A program made the position numbers and the translations under genes. The notes below the pieces were generated by a model. The model was not told the origin of the DNA. It made no database searches and saw nothing but the letters and a program-made list of their open reading frames with translations. Below are positions 45,732-55,121 of a stretch of DNA of 64,000 nt, one piece after another (position 1 is the first letter of the stretch; every line of letters starts with the position of its first letter). Source of the stretch: Pseudomonas fluorescens (lineage in GTDB: Bacteria > Pseudomonadota > Gammaproteobacteria > Pseudomonadales > Pseudomonadaceae); the NCBI RefSeq assembly GCF_902498185.1, contig NZ_CABVIX010000001.1:558001-622000 (forward strand), read 5' to 3'.

Positions 45732-46696
45732 AAGTCTGGCAGGCCGGGATCGCTGACCATGATCAGGCGCTTGAGCAGCACCTTCAGCGCCTGTGCATCG
45801 GCCGCGTCCAGCTTGGCGGCCAGCTCTTCCTCCACCATCTTGGCCAGTGCCAGTTGATGCAAGGAGGCCTCGCGGCCCTTTGCCGTGAGCACGAAACGTG
45901 GCTGCCCCGGTTCACCCTCGATGGCGAGCAGGTTCTGCCGTTCCAGGAAGCGCATGCTCGGCAGCGTCACCTCGTGGCCGGTGTAGCTGACGAAGGTATT
46001 GATCTCTTCCAGGCTGAGATTGTCGCGTATGCACAGCACTGAAAGGATGTAGAACGCCTGTTCGTCCAGTTGCTGGTTGTCGAGCAGGCGGCGCAGAGCG
46101 TTGAGCAGCTGGTAATGCGCGCGTCCCAGCAGGTAGCCGAGCAGGTCTTCGGTGTAGCTGCATTCAGGCGGCGGTGTGGTGGCCAGGCGCAGCTCGCTGC
46201 GTGGCTTGCGCATGGCCAAGGCGTATTGACCGCTCTGGAACGCCAGAGGCGCGCGCTCACTGTGATCGAAGGCAAGCACTTCGCCCACGAAGATTACATG
46301 GTCGCCCCCCTCGTACTGGAACGCCGTGCGGCATTGGAAGCGTGCCGTGCAGTCCTGCAACAAGGGGGCTTCGCTGACCCCATTGTCGAACGGGACCTCG
46401 GCGAACTTGTCCTCGCCCTGGGTCGCGAAACGGCCCGACAGCGACTCTTGCTCGGTCGACAGCACGTGCACGTTCCAGTGCTTGCCACCGCTGAACACGG
46501 GCAGGCTGCGGGCTTTTTTCGACAAGCTCCAGAGCACCAGCGGCGGGTTGAGCGACACCGAGTTGAAGCTGTTGGCGGTGATACCCACCGGCGAGCCGTC
46601 CTCGGCCTGGGTGGTGATGATCGTGACCCCTGTGGTGAAGGTGCCTAGCGCGGCCCGAAAGGCCTGGGGGTCGAAACCGGTGTTGGGCGTTGCCAT
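45716..46696 (-). CDS. Flavin reductase fused to a MarR-like domain (HPAH C1-type)
   Basis: A 326-residue fusion. Residues 8-165 form a split-barrel FMN reductase domain: FRAALGTFTTGVTIITT, GITANSFNSVSLNPPLVLWSL and HVIFVGEVLAFDHS. Residues about 185-320 look like a MarR-type winged helix: YQLLNALRRLLDNQQLDEQA, LCIRDNLSLEEINTFVS and RFLERQNLLAIEGEPGQPRF. The same order occurs in the C1 reductase of Acinetobacter 4-hydroxyphenylacetate hydroxylase, where the MarR-like part senses substrate and speeds flavin reduction. No oxygenase partner is in the window. ATG 46696 is used; ATG 46708 is an alternative. It is first in a minus-strand operon starting near the palindrome at 46791. Confidence 0.85.
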   Translation of the reverse strand: MATPNTGFDPQAFRAALGTFTTGVTIITTQAEDGSPVGITANSFNSVSLNPPLVLWSLSKKARSLPVFSGGKHWNVHVLSTEQESLSGRFATQGEDKFAEVPFDNGVSEAPLLQDCTARFQCRTAFQYEGGDHVIFVGEVLAFDHSERAPLAFQSGQYALAMRKPRSELRLATTPPPECSYTEDLLGYLLGRAHYQLLNALRRLLDNQQLDEQAFYILSVLCIRDNLSLEEINTFVSYTGHEVTLPSMRFLERQNLLAIEGEPGQPRFVLTAKGREASLHQLALAKMVEEELAAKLDAADAQALKVLLKRLIMVSDPGLPDLWAPR

Positions 46697-46790
46697 GACG
46701 GACCTCATGGGGTGGTGTTTTCGTACTCGCAGTATCGGCGTCCAGCCCTTGCCACACATCGTCTCAACGGACTAACGCGCTTGCTCGATT

Positions 46791-46808
46791 CTCGTCCGAT
46801 CGGACGAG
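46791..46808. promoter_or_regulatory. 18-base perfect palindrome, proposed operator 1 of the catabolic cluster
   Basis: CTCGTCCGATCGGACGAG is a perfect palindrome in the 198-base gap between the divergent flavin reductase and aldehyde dehydrogenase genes. Related sequences with the core GTCCGnTnnGAC occur at 49970 and 55122. Confidence 0.7.
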
Positions 46809-46894
46809 GCGCGGACGCTCCCGCCACGCTAGTGTCGGGGCCTGCCGTCACGGGCGCCGCCCGGACATCCGACCGTCTGAGCAAGGGAAAAACA

Positions 46895-48331
46895 ATGCAT
46901 TCAAGCTGCCCGACCGTAGATGAGCTGAGCTGCGTGCTGGCCCGTCAGAAAGCCGCGTTCAACGCCGAGGGCGCGGTTGACGCAGCCACCCGCCGCCAGC
47001 GCCTGCAGCAGGTGATCGAGCTGCTGGTCAGCCACCACGCCGAGCTAACCGAGGCCATCGACCTGGATTTCGGCGGACGTCCCGCCGGGTTCTCGCTGAT
47101 GAACGATGTGCTGGGCGCCCTGGGCTCGCTCAAGCATGCCCGCGATCATCTGCAAGGCTGGATGCAGGACGAGCGGCGCCAGCCGTTCGCGCCCTACGAC
47201 CTGCTCGGCGCCCAAGCCTGGGTGATGCACCAGCCCAAGGGCAGCGTGGGGATCATCGGCACCTGGAATGCGCCGCTGTACACCTTGCTCAGTCCGCTGG
47301 CCTCGGCCCTGGCGGCGGGTAACCGGGCAGTGCTCAAGCCCTCCGATGTGGTGCCGCGCACCGCCGCGCTGCTTCAGCAATTGTTCGCGCGGTATGTCGA
47401 TCCCCTGGTAATCGCGGTCATCACCGGGGACTCCTCGGTCGCCAAGGCGTTTTCCGGCCAGCCGTTCGATCACCTGGTGTTCACCGGTAGTACCGAAGTG
47501 GGTCGCTCGGTGATGCGTAACGCGGCGCAGAACCTCGTGCCGGTCACCCTTGAACTGGGCGGCAAGTCACCGGTGATCGTGGCGCCCACCGCCGATCTGG
47601 ACCGCGCCGCGTTCAGTATTGCCGTCGCCAAGGCCAGCAACGGCGGCCAGATCTGTATCAACCCGGATCTGGTCTATGTGCCAGAAGCCCAGCTGGAGCC
47701 GTTTCTGGTCAGGCTGCGCAGCGCGTACTGCGAACTCAACCCCACGGTGCCGGGCAACCCCGATGTTGTCGCGGTGGTCAACCAGCGGCATGTGGATCGA
47801 GTCGAGAGCTATGTTCAGGAAGCGAGGGACCTGGGCGCTCGGGTCGAGTGCCTGCCCGAAGCCGTGCCGGTCGACACCCAGGATCGCAGGCGGCCGTTGC
47901 AGGTGGTGGTCAACCCGCCGCGTGACAGCCTGATCATGCGCGAGGAGATCTTTGGGCCCGCGCTGGTGGTGCTGACCTACCAGGCCCTCGCCCCGGTGCT
48001 CGCCGATATCAACGCACGGCCCCGGCCACTAGCGCTCTATTACTTCGGTGCCGACCCCGACGAGCAGCGCCATGTGCTGGAGCACAGCCTGTCCGGCGGG
48101 GTGACGATCAACGAGGTGATGATGCACGCGGCCATGCACGACGCGCCCTTTGGCGGTGTCGGCGCCTCCGGACTGGGGCACTATCACGGCCGCGAGGGTT
48201 TTCTGGAGTTCAGCCACATGCGCACCGTGTTCAAGGCCCCGGCCCATGATCCGCGTCGGGAGTGGGGTGTACTGCCTCCCTATGGCGAGCACTATCTGGC
48301 GGCCATGATTGCCATGGTCACGGCAGACTGA
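46895..48331 (+). CDS. Aldehyde dehydrogenase (coniferyl-aldehyde-dehydrogenase-like)
   Basis: A 478-residue NAD(P)-dependent aldehyde dehydrogenase. GSVGIIGTWNAPLYTLLSPL and VLKPSDVVPRTA belong to the Rossmann region, FTGSTEVGRSVM binds cofactor, LELGGKSPVIV carries the general-base Glu, and GGQICINPD the catalytic Cys. It groups by eye with coniferyl aldehyde dehydrogenases, which are shorter and differ near the Cys from most ALDHs. In bile-acid side-chain degradation an aldehyde released by aldolytic cleavage is oxidised by such an enzyme (Sad in Pseudomonas Chol1), a good fit here. The start was set at 46895, after AAGGGA. Confidence 0.88.
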   Translation: MHSSCPTVDELSCVLARQKAAFNAEGAVDAATRRQRLQQVIELLVSHHAELTEAIDLDFGGRPAGFSLMNDVLGALGSLKHARDHLQGWMQDERRQPFAPYDLLGAQAWVMHQPKGSVGIIGTWNAPLYTLLSPLASALAAGNRAVLKPSDVVPRTAALLQQLFARYVDPLVIAVITGDSSVAKAFSGQPFDHLVFTGSTEVGRSVMRNAAQNLVPVTLELGGKSPVIVAPTADLDRAAFSIAVAKASNGGQICINPDLVYVPEAQLEPFLVRLRSAYCELNPTVPGNPDVVAVVNQRHVDRVESYVQEARDLGARVECLPEAVPVDTQDRRRPLQVVVNPPRDSLIMREEIFGPALVVLTYQALAPVLADINARPRPLALYYFGADPDEQRHVLEHSLSGGVTINEVMMHAAMHDAPFGGVGASGLGHYHGREGFLEFSHMRTVFKAPAHDPRREWGVLPPYGEHYLAAMIAMVTAD

Positions 48332-48371
48332 TACTACCCGTCACATTTCCCCCAATGTTCAGGAAGCAACC

Positions 48372-49946
48372 ATGACCGATCACACCTTGCCCGCCCCAGC
48401 CTCCGAGCAACCTGCCACCTGGCCGCGCCGCGGCGTCCTCAAGGCGGGGGCCCTGGCGGTGGGCGCCGGTCTTCTCGGACGATTCGCCGATGCACGCACG
48501 GCCGGCCTGTCGCCTGAGGAGTACCAGAACCTGGACGCCTGGGCCATGGGCGAAGCGGTGCGCAAGGGCGAGCTCAGCGGCCAAGACCTGCTCGCCGCGG
48601 CCCTCGCGCGCTGCGCGCTGGTAAACGGCAAGGTCAAGGCGGTCAATCTGTTGCATGAGGAGTACGCAGACGCGTTGCTGAAGCGGCGCGTGCACTCCGG
48701 CACCCAGCGGCAGGGCGCGTTGGCGGGCGTGCCATTGCTGATCAAGGACCTGAATACCTATCTGCAAGGCACCACAACCAGCAACGGCAGCCGATTGTTC
48801 AAGGATGCACCGCCCGCCGCTCGCACCAGCACGTTGATCGACCGCTATGAACAGGCTGGCGCGGTGCCGTTCGGCAAGACCACCTGCCCCGAGTTCGGCC
48901 TGACCACCACCACCGAATCGCTGCTCTGGGGTCAGACCCGCAATCCCTGGAATCTCGAGCACAGCGCCGGCGGCTCGTCTGGAGGCGCGGCCAGCGCCGT
49001 GGCGGCCGGGATCGTGCCAGTGGCCCACGCCACCGACGGTGGCGGTTCGATCCGGATTCCAGCGTCGTACTGTGGGCTGGTTGGCTTGAAACCCAGCCGC
49101 TACCGCACGCCGAGCGGACCGGGCCACTTCGAGGGATGGTTCGGGGCCAGCGTGGGCAATGTGGTGACGCGCAGCGTGCGCGACACGGCGCTGTTTCTCG
49201 ACGCAGGCCAAGGACACGAAGCGGGCAGCCCGTACTGGTCCGCACCCCTGCAGCGGCCGTATGTCGAGGAGCTGAAACGCGATCCCGGAGTGTTTCGTGT
49301 CGGCGTGGTGCGCCAGTCGCTGACCGGTGCGCCTCTGGATCCGGCGATCGCTGCAACCCTTGAGCAGACGATCAAGCAGCTCACCGGGCTGGGCCATGAA
49401 CTCGAGGAACTGTCGCTGGCAGTCGATCCAAGGCAGCTGTTCGGTGCTCATGGCACCGTCATAGGCACTGCGCTCACTACCCTGGTGCGTGACCGCGAGC
49501 AGGCGCTGGGGCGTGCGCTCAATGCGCAGGATCTGGAGCAGATCACCCAGGTGGTGCTGGAGCGGGCGCGCAGTACCACGGGGGAGGGGCTCTATCGCGC
49601 GCGGCAGGCGTTCGAATCCATCGGCGCGGTCATGGAAAGCCAGTTCGAGCGCTTCGACCTGATCCTCTCGCCGGTGACCGCCACCGTCACGCCGCCTATC
49701 GGCCTGTTGACGCTCGACCAGGCATGGGACAGCTACGCCCAGCACGCCATGGGCAGCGCCGGTTTCACCGTGCTGGCCAATGTCAGCGGGCAGCCGGCGA
49801 TTTCGCTGCCGCTGGGCTGGAGCGAGCAGGGGTTGCCGGTGGGCATGATGTTCACTGCCCGGCTCGGTGCCGAGGATGTGCTGCTGCGCATGGCGCGGCA
49901 GCTCGAGCAGTCGCAGCCTTGGGCGGGCAAGCGGGCGCTGGTCTGA
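48372..49946 (+). CDS. Amidase-signature hydrolase with Tat signal
   Basis: A 524-residue amidase. The N-terminus [20 protein letters not shown] (residues 18-37) is a twin-arginine export signal, so the enzyme should act in the periplasm. The Ser-cisSer-Lys triad is present: Lys in VPLLIKDLN, and the serines in [32 protein letters not shown] is the second family block. Amidases cleave linear amides. In a bile-acid cluster a periplasmic amidase could remove glycine or taurine from conjugated bile salts before uptake; this is a context-based proposal, not shown by sequence. It follows the aldehyde dehydrogenase by 40 bases. Confidence 0.87.
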   Translation: MTDHTLPAPASEQPATWPRRGVLKAGALAVGAGLLGRFADARTAGLSPEEYQNLDAWAMGEAVRKGELSGQDLLAAALARCALVNGKVKAVNLLHEEYADALLKRRVHSGTQRQGALAGVPLLIKDLNTYLQGTTTSNGSRLFKDAPPAARTSTLIDRYEQAGAVPFGKTTCPEFGLTTTTESLLWGQTRNPWNLEHSAGGSSGGAASAVAAGIVPVAHATDGGGSIRIPASYCGLVGLKPSRYRTPSGPGHFEGWFGASVGNVVTRSVRDTALFLDAGQGHEAGSPYWSAPLQRPYVEELKRDPGVFRVGVVRQSLTGAPLDPAIAATLEQTIKQLTGLGHELEELSLAVDPRQLFGAHGTVIGTALTTLVRDREQALGRALNAQDLEQITQVVLERARSTTGEGLYRARQAFESIGAVMESQFERFDLILSPVTATVTPPIGLLTLDQAWDSYAQHAMGSAGFTVLANVSGQPAISLPLGWSEQGLPVGMMFTARLGAEDVLLRMARQLEQSQPWAGKRALV

Positions 49947-49969
49947 TCTCGCCCGGCACCGTGCATGTC

Positions 49970-49985
49970 TAGTCCGCTTTGACGA
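49970..49985. promoter_or_regulatory. Proposed operator 2 of the catabolic cluster
   Basis: TAGTCCGCTTTGACGA shares the GTCCGnTnnGAC core with the palindromes at 46791 and 55122, although its own symmetry is poorer. It lies 100 bases before the ketosteroid-dehydrogenase-like gene. Confidence 0.45.
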
Positions 49986-50085
49986 TGAAGCCCCGCCAGC
50001 CGCCGCCCGATCATGAGATACATCGCCCGCACGCGCGAAAGGCTGCCGGCGATCTCTCTGACCCTCAGCGAATGGCATAACAACA

Positions 50086-51816
50086 ATGACGGCTCAAGTT
50101 CAGTCTCACAGCGCCTATGACGTGATAGTCGTCGGCTCCGGTGCCGGTGCGATGGCCTCGGCGGTTTTTCTCAGCGATCACGGTCTAAGCGTGCTGATCG
50201 TGGAAAAAAGCGACAAGTACGGCGGCACCTCAGCGATTTCCGGGGGGGGCATCTGGATCCCGAACAACCATTTCTTCGCGCGCAAGGGCGGCCATGACAG
50301 CGCCGAACTGGCGCTGCAATACCTCAAGGCCGCCGCCGGCGACGCGGTGGACGAGAGCCGCCTGCAGGCTTATCTGGACAATGCACCGAAGATGATCGAG
50401 ACGCTCACCCGGACCAGCCGGGTGCGCTACGCGGTCGCTGAAAAATACCCCGACTACTACCCCCATCTGCCAGGTTCGCTGCCCGGCGGGCGAACCCTGG
50501 ACCCGGAACTGTTCGATACCAGCCTGCTTGGAGACGAACTGGACAACCTGCGCAAGCCCTCGCCCTCGACCCTGCTGATGGGCCGCATCGCCTGGACCGC
50601 CCGCCACGCGCACAAGGCCATGGCCCGCGGGCTGGGCTGGCAGTTGCTGATTCTGGGACTGATGCTGCGCTACAAGCTCGACCTGAAGTGGCGGCGCAAG
50701 AGCAAGCAGGATCGCCGCGCGGCCCTGGGCAGCTCGCTGGTGGCGGCACTGCGCCGCTCGCTGATGGACCGCGGCGTTCCACTCTGGCTCAACACCGATT
50801 TCACCGGCCTGTTGAGCGATCAGGGCCGCGTGACCGGCGTCAGTGTGATGCGCGATGGGCGCGAGCACACGCTGCAGGCGCGCCATGGGGTGATCCTGGG
50901 CTCGGGAGGATTCGAGCAGAGCCAGGCGCTGCGCGAACGCTATCTGCCACAGCCTACCCGGATGGCCTGGAGCGCGACGCCGCCCGGCAACAACACCGGC
51001 GCAGCGCTGCAGGCCGGCATGGCCCAGGGCGCCGCGACCGCATTGATGGACTGGGCCTGGTGGGCACCGACCATCGCCGTGCCGGGCGAGGACAAACCGC
51101 GCGGTATCTTCGCCGAGCGTGCCTTCCCGGGGGCCATCGTGGTCAACGGCGCAGGCCAGCGCTTTGTCAACGAAGCCGCCCCTTACCTCGAATTCGTCGA
51201 CGCCATGTACCGCGATGACCAGGTCACCGGCGGCAAGAGCGTGCCAGCCTGGGTGATCTTCGATGGACATTTCCGCTATCACTACGCCATGGGCCCGCTG
51301 ATGCCCGCCCAGGTCATGCCAGACAGCCGGCTGCGCAAGGAATGGCGCAACGCGTTGTACTGGAAAGCCGACACCCTCGCCGAACTCGCGCAACTGATCG
51401 GCGTAGATGGCGCCGGCCTCGAGAGCACCGTGGCCAAGGTCAACGACTATGCCCGCACTGGCATCGATGCAGACTTCGCCCGCGGCGGCAACGTATTCGA
51501 CCGCTATTACGGCGACAGCAATGTGAAACCCAACCCTTGTCTGGCACCACTGCGCAAGGGGCCGTACTACGCCATGCGCATGGATGCCGGCGACATAGGC
51601 ACCAAGGGTGGACTGTTGACCAACGCCGATGCCCAAGTGGTGCGCGACGATGGCCTGCCTATCGCGGGCCTGTACGCCATCGGCAACTGCTCATCGTCGG
51701 TGATGGGCACCAGCTATCCGGGTGCCGGCGGTACCCTTGGCCCTGCGCTGACCTTTGCCTATGTCGCTGCCAATCACCTTGCCGCCAAGGCCGGGAGGCA
51801 TCATGTCCAGTCCTGA
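50086..51816 (+). CDS. kstD: 3-ketosteroid-delta1-dehydrogenase-like flavoprotein
   Basis: A 576-residue FAD enzyme. The FAD motif is YDVIVVGSGAGAMASAV (about 9-25), followed by EKSDKYGGTSAISGGGIWIP, which is characteristic of KstD. The C-terminal block reads RKGPYYAMRMDAGDIGTKGG and GNCSSSVMGTSYPGAGGTLG, matching the segments with the catalytic Tyr and Gly of Rhodococcus KstD1 (Tyr487, Gly491 there). It would put a C1-C2 double bond into ring A of a 3-ketosteroid, needed before ring B opening. The size is slightly above the usual 510-570. It overlaps the next flavoprotein gene by 14 bases. Confidence 0.8.
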   Translation: MTAQVQSHSAYDVIVVGSGAGAMASAVFLSDHGLSVLIVEKSDKYGGTSAISGGGIWIPNNHFFARKGGHDSAELALQYLKAAAGDAVDESRLQAYLDNAPKMIETLTRTSRVRYAVAEKYPDYYPHLPGSLPGGRTLDPELFDTSLLGDELDNLRKPSPSTLLMGRIAWTARHAHKAMARGLGWQLLILGLMLRYKLDLKWRRKSKQDRRAALGSSLVAALRRSLMDRGVPLWLNTDFTGLLSDQGRVTGVSVMRDGREHTLQARHGVILGSGGFEQSQALRERYLPQPTRMAWSATPPGNNTGAALQAGMAQGAATALMDWAWWAPTIAVPGEDKPRGIFAERAFPGAIVVNGAGQRFVNEAAPYLEFVDAMYRDDQVTGGKSVPAWVIFDGHFRYHYAMGPLMPAQVMPDSRLRKEWRNALYWKADTLAELAQLIGVDGAGLESTVAKVNDYARTGIDADFARGGNVFDRYYGDSNVKPNPCLAPLRKGPYYAMRMDAGDIGTKGGLLTNADAQVVRDDGLPIAGLYAIGNCSSSVMGTSYPGAGGTLGPALTFAYVAANHLAAKAGRHHVQS

Positions 51817-53488
51817 CGCCTGCACCAGCGTCCTCGGCGCCTTGCGCGTGGCAGACGGCCAGGCGCTGCAGTGGGATGAGCACTGCGATGTGCTGGTCAT
51901 CGGCTGGGGCGCGGCAGGGGCCTGCGCCGCGCTCGAGGCGCGCGCCGCGGGCGTCGACGTACTGGTCGCCGATCGCTTCACCGGCGGCGGCGCCAGTGCC
52001 AAGAGCGGTGGGGTGGTCTATGCGGGCGGGGGTACACCCCAGCAGCAGGCAGCCGGCATCAGCGATACGCCCGAGGCGATGTTCGACTATCTCAAGCATG
52101 AGACCTGCGGGGTGGTCGCCGATGCCACCCTGCGGCGCTTCTGCGAGCAGAGCGTAGCCAACCTTGGGTGGTTGCAGGGCCATGGTGCGCCCTATGGACA
52201 CACGATGCCGCCAGGCGGCAAGACCTCGTATCCGGCCGATGGCTATTTTCTCTACTACTCGGGCAACGAACTGGTGCAGTCCCACACGGGGCGCCACCCA
52301 CCGGCGCCCCGTGGCCACCGCACCGTGGGCAAAGGACAGTGTGGCGCGGTGCTTTACGGCCACCTCAAGGCGGCGTGTCTGCGGGCGGGCGTGCGGCCGC
52401 TGCTGCAGGCGGCGGCCAAGCGGCTGATTCAAGACGCACAGGGGCGCGTCATCGGTGCCGAGCTGTGGCGCCTGCCACCGGCCAGCAAGGCCGCCCGCAC
52501 CCACGCGCGTCTGGCCGCGCGGGCCGAGCGCTGGCAGAACCTGGCGCCAGGTTACTGCGACACATTGCGCCAGCGCCTTGCCAGGCTCGAACAGGAACAT
52601 GCGCGGCTCTACCGGGTACGCGCGCGCGAGGGCGTGATCCTGAGCACCGGCGGTTTCATTTTCAATCGGGACCTGGTACGCCAGCATGCGCCTGCGTTTC
52701 GCCGCACCTTCAAGGTCGGCGCCACCGGTTGCGACGGCAGCGGTCTGCGCCTGGGCCACAGCGTCGGTGCCGCCAGCGCAGGCCTTGCGCGGGTCTCCGC
52801 GTGGCGCTTCATCAACCCGCCGCACTGTTGGCCCAAAGGTATCGTGGTCAACCGCGACGGGCGGCGCTTCTGCAACGAGGAGGTGTACGGCGCGACCCTG
52901 GGCCAGCCGCTGATGGAAGAGCAGGGCGGTCATGCCTGGCTGGTGCTCGATGCCCGCTTGCGCCGCAAGGCCATCGGGCAGGCGCTGTTTGGCGGTTACT
53001 GGTGGTTCCAGAGCCTGCCTGCGCTGGTGCTGATGCTGTTCAAGCTGCGCAAGGGCAAGACACCCGCCCAGCTGGCACAGGCCGCGGGCATGCAGCCAGG
53101 GATCCTGTCCGAGGCGCTGCAGGCCTACAACGCCGCCGCGCGGGGTGAACAGGAAGATGCCTTTGGCAAGTCCTTGGGCAGTCGCCAAGTGTTGGACCAG
53201 GGGCCTTGGTACGCCTGCGACATCTCGGTCACCAACCCGGTGTTTCCGCTCGGTGCCCTGACCCTGGGCGGCTTGAAGGTCGATGAAACCACCGGCGCCG
53301 CGCTGGATGAGCATGGCCAGGCGATTGCCGGCCTGTACGCCGCCGGACGCACAGCGGTGGGCATTCCTTCGCACCTTTACATCAGCGGCCTTTCGCTGGC
53401 CGATTGCGTGTTTTCCGGCCGCCGCGCCGGTGCCGCGGTTGCCCACGCCGTGCAGGTCCCCCTGACCCGGAAAATCGTCAACCTGTGA
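51803..53488 (+). CDS. 3-keto-5alpha-steroid delta4-dehydrogenase-like flavoprotein
   Basis: A 561-residue FAD enzyme related to but distinct from the preceding one. HCDVLVIGWGAAGACAALEA is the nucleotide-binding motif, then GGGASAKSGGVVYAGGGTPQ, a pattern typical of delta4 ketosteroid dehydrogenases (Kst4D, TesI). MPPGGKTSYPADGYFLYYSG and the C-terminal GRTAVGIPSHLYISGLSLAD also fit. It would introduce the C4-C5 double bond in 5alpha- or 5beta-reduced steroids such as bile acids. The start at 51803 follows GGGAGG and lies inside the end of the upstream gene. Other flavoproteins of the fumarate reductase type remain possible. Confidence 0.7.
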   Translation: MSSPDACTSVLGALRVADGQALQWDEHCDVLVIGWGAAGACAALEARAAGVDVLVADRFTGGGASAKSGGVVYAGGGTPQQQAAGISDTPEAMFDYLKHETCGVVADATLRRFCEQSVANLGWLQGHGAPYGHTMPPGGKTSYPADGYFLYYSGNELVQSHTGRHPPAPRGHRTVGKGQCGAVLYGHLKAACLRAGVRPLLQAAAKRLIQDAQGRVIGAELWRLPPASKAARTHARLAARAERWQNLAPGYCDTLRQRLARLEQEHARLYRVRAREGVILSTGGFIFNRDLVRQHAPAFRRTFKVGATGCDGSGLRLGHSVGAASAGLARVSAWRFINPPHCWPKGIVVNRDGRRFCNEEVYGATLGQPLMEEQGGHAWLVLDARLRRKAIGQALFGGYWWFQSLPALVLMLFKLRKGKTPAQLAQAAGMQPGILSEALQAYNAAARGEQEDAFGKSLGSRQVLDQGPWYACDISVTNPVFPLGALTLGGLKVDETTGAALDEHGQAIAGLYAAGRTAVGIPSHLYISGLSLADCVFSGRRAGAAVAHAVQVPLTRKIVNL

Positions 53489-53498
53489 GGAGCAGAGC

Positions 53499-54257
53499 AT
53501 GAATGCACGCGTGGAAGGCAAGGTCGCCCTGGTAACGGGCGGGGCCAATGGCATCGGGCGCGCCTGCGCGCGGCTGCTGGCGGCGCAGGGTGCCAGAGTG
53601 TTGATCAGCGATATCGATGAAGCGGCCGGGCAGGCCCTGGCGGCGGAAATCGGCGTCTCGGCCTCGTTCATCCATCACGACGCCAGCAGTGAATCCCAGT
53701 GGCAGAGGGTCATGGCCCATGTGCGCGCGGGGTATGGGCGTCTGGACATCCTGTTCAACAATGCCGGGATCCTGCGCAGTGGTTCGATCGAGGACACCGG
53801 CCTGGCGGATTGGCACAAGCTGCTGCGGGTCAACAGCGACAGTGTGTTCCTTGGTTGCCGCGAAGCGATCACGCTGATGAAGGCCACCGGCGGCTCGATC
53901 ATCAACATGTCCTCGATCGCCGCCCTCGGTGGACGCGGCGACTACCTGGCGTACAGCGCATCGAAGGGCGCGGTGGCAGCCTTGTCGCGCTCAGTGGCGG
54001 TGCACTGCCGCCAGCGCAAGTACCGCATCCGCTGCAACACCCTGCACCCGGACAGCGTGCTGACCGCCATGACGCGCGCCAGCTGGCCCGAAGGCCTCGA
54101 TCCTGAGCGCATGACCATCGACAGTGACCCCATGCAGCGCATGTGTCTGCCCGAAGACATTGCGGCCAGCGTGCTGTTTCTGGCCAGCGACGAATCCCGC
54201 GCCATCAACGGCATGGAACTGCGTATCGACAGCGGGCAATTGCTGATGAGTATCTGA
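53499..54257 (+). CDS. SDR dehydrogenase resembling 3beta/17beta-hydroxysteroid dehydrogenase
   Basis: A 252-residue classical short-chain dehydrogenase. Cofactor motif TGGANGIG (residues 14-21), NNAG at 85-88, catalytic Ser of INMSSIAALGG, and the YSASKGAV Tyr/Lys pair. The C-terminal half (IRCNTLHPDSVLTAMTRAS, then LPEDIAASVLFLASDES) closely resembles the Comamonas testosteroni 3beta/17beta-HSD, from memory. It would oxidise a steroid hydroxyl to a ketone with NAD+. It follows the two ketosteroid dehydrogenase genes by 10 bases, so the three make a ring-A oxidation operon. Confidence 0.8.
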   Translation: MNARVEGKVALVTGGANGIGRACARLLAAQGARVLISDIDEAAGQALAAEIGVSASFIHHDASSESQWQRVMAHVRAGYGRLDILFNNAGILRSGSIEDTGLADWHKLLRVNSDSVFLGCREAITLMKATGGSIINMSSIAALGGRGDYLAYSASKGAVAALSRSVAVHCRQRKYRIRCNTLHPDSVLTAMTRASWPEGLDPERMTIDSDPMQRMCLPEDIAASVLFLASDESRAINGMELRIDSGQLLMSI

Positions 54258-54266
54258 AGCGCTGGC

Positions 54267-54288
54267 GAGGGGGCTCAATGCCCCTCGA
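54267..54288. terminator. Bidirectional terminator candidate
   Basis: CGAGGGG and CCCCTCG pair perfectly around an 8-base loop between the convergent SDR and enoyl-CoA hydratase genes, reaching into the latter's last codons. Confidence 0.5.
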
Positions 54289-55060
54289 ACCGCGCAGGGC
54301 GCTTGTCGATGAACGCCTGCATGCCTTCCTTCTGGTCGCGCGAGGCAAACAACAGGGCATTGGCCTTGCGCTCCAGGGCCAGCCCGGCCTGCAGTGGCGC
54401 ATCCATGCCGGCCAGGATGACTTCCTTGATCTGCTCGGCCGCCAGCGCAGGCATCGCGGCGATGACGGCGGCCAGCTCCAGTGCCTTGGCCTGGACCTGA
54501 TCATCGTCCACCAGGTCGCTGACCAGTCCTGCGACCCAGGCCTCTTCAGCGCTGATCGGCTGCCCGGTCAGCGCCATGCGCATCGCCTTGGCCTTGCCTA
54601 CCGCCCGCACCAGGCGCTGGGTCCCGCCGATGCCGGGCATGATGCCGATGCGGATCTCCGGCTGGCAGAAGCGCGCACCGCGCCCCGCGACGATCAGGTC
54701 GGCGAGCATCGCCAGTTCGCAGCCGCCGCCGTAGGCATAGCCGCACACGGCGGCGATCACCGGTTTCGGACAGTCCTGAATCGGTGCCCAGAGCCGCTCG
54801 GTATGGCGCTTGTAGATATCGATCGGGCCCACGCCGGCCATGCTGGTGATGTCACCCCCGGCAGCGAACACCTTGTTCCCGCCCGTGAGCAGGATGCAAC
54901 GCACCTCGCTGGACTGGCCCAGGTCGGCGAAATGCGCCGAGAGCTCGGCCTGCAGTGCCAGGCTCAGCGCATTGGTGGCCTGCGGCCGGTTCAGGCGCAG
55001 GCGCGCGACCCCCGGCAGCGGGTGGTCGAGCAGAACCGGCGGAGCGTTGGAATCGATCAT
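54275..55060 (-). CDS. Enoyl-CoA hydratase/isomerase (crotonase family)
   Basis: A 261-residue crotonase. LLTGGNKVFAAGGDITSM (about 57-74) and AAVCGYAYGGGCELAMLADL (about 98-117) form the oxyanion hole and acyl-CoA pocket, and CQPEIRIGIMPGIGGTQRLV includes a catalytic-type Glu, as in true enoyl-CoA hydratases. It is transcribed alone on the minus strand from the gap holding proposed operator 3, divergent from the long SDR-to-ligase operon. It probably hydrates an enoyl-CoA of the same pathway. Confidence 0.9.
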   Translation of the reverse strand: MIDSNAPPVLLDHPLPGVARLRLNRPQATNALSLALQAELSAHFADLGQSSEVRCILLTGGNKVFAAGGDITSMAGVGPIDIYKRHTERLWAPIQDCPKPVIAAVCGYAYGGGCELAMLADLIVAGRGARFCQPEIRIGIMPGIGGTQRLVRAVGKAKAMRMALTGQPISAEEAWVAGLVSDLVDDDQVQAKALELAAVIAAMPALAAEQIKEVILAGMDAPLQAGLALERKANALLFASRDQKEGMQAFIDKRPARFEGH

Positions 55061-55121
55061 GCAAAGCCTCGTGCGCGCAGCTGGGGAGCGCCCAGTGTCA
55101 TGCGTCGATGGCGGCGATTCA

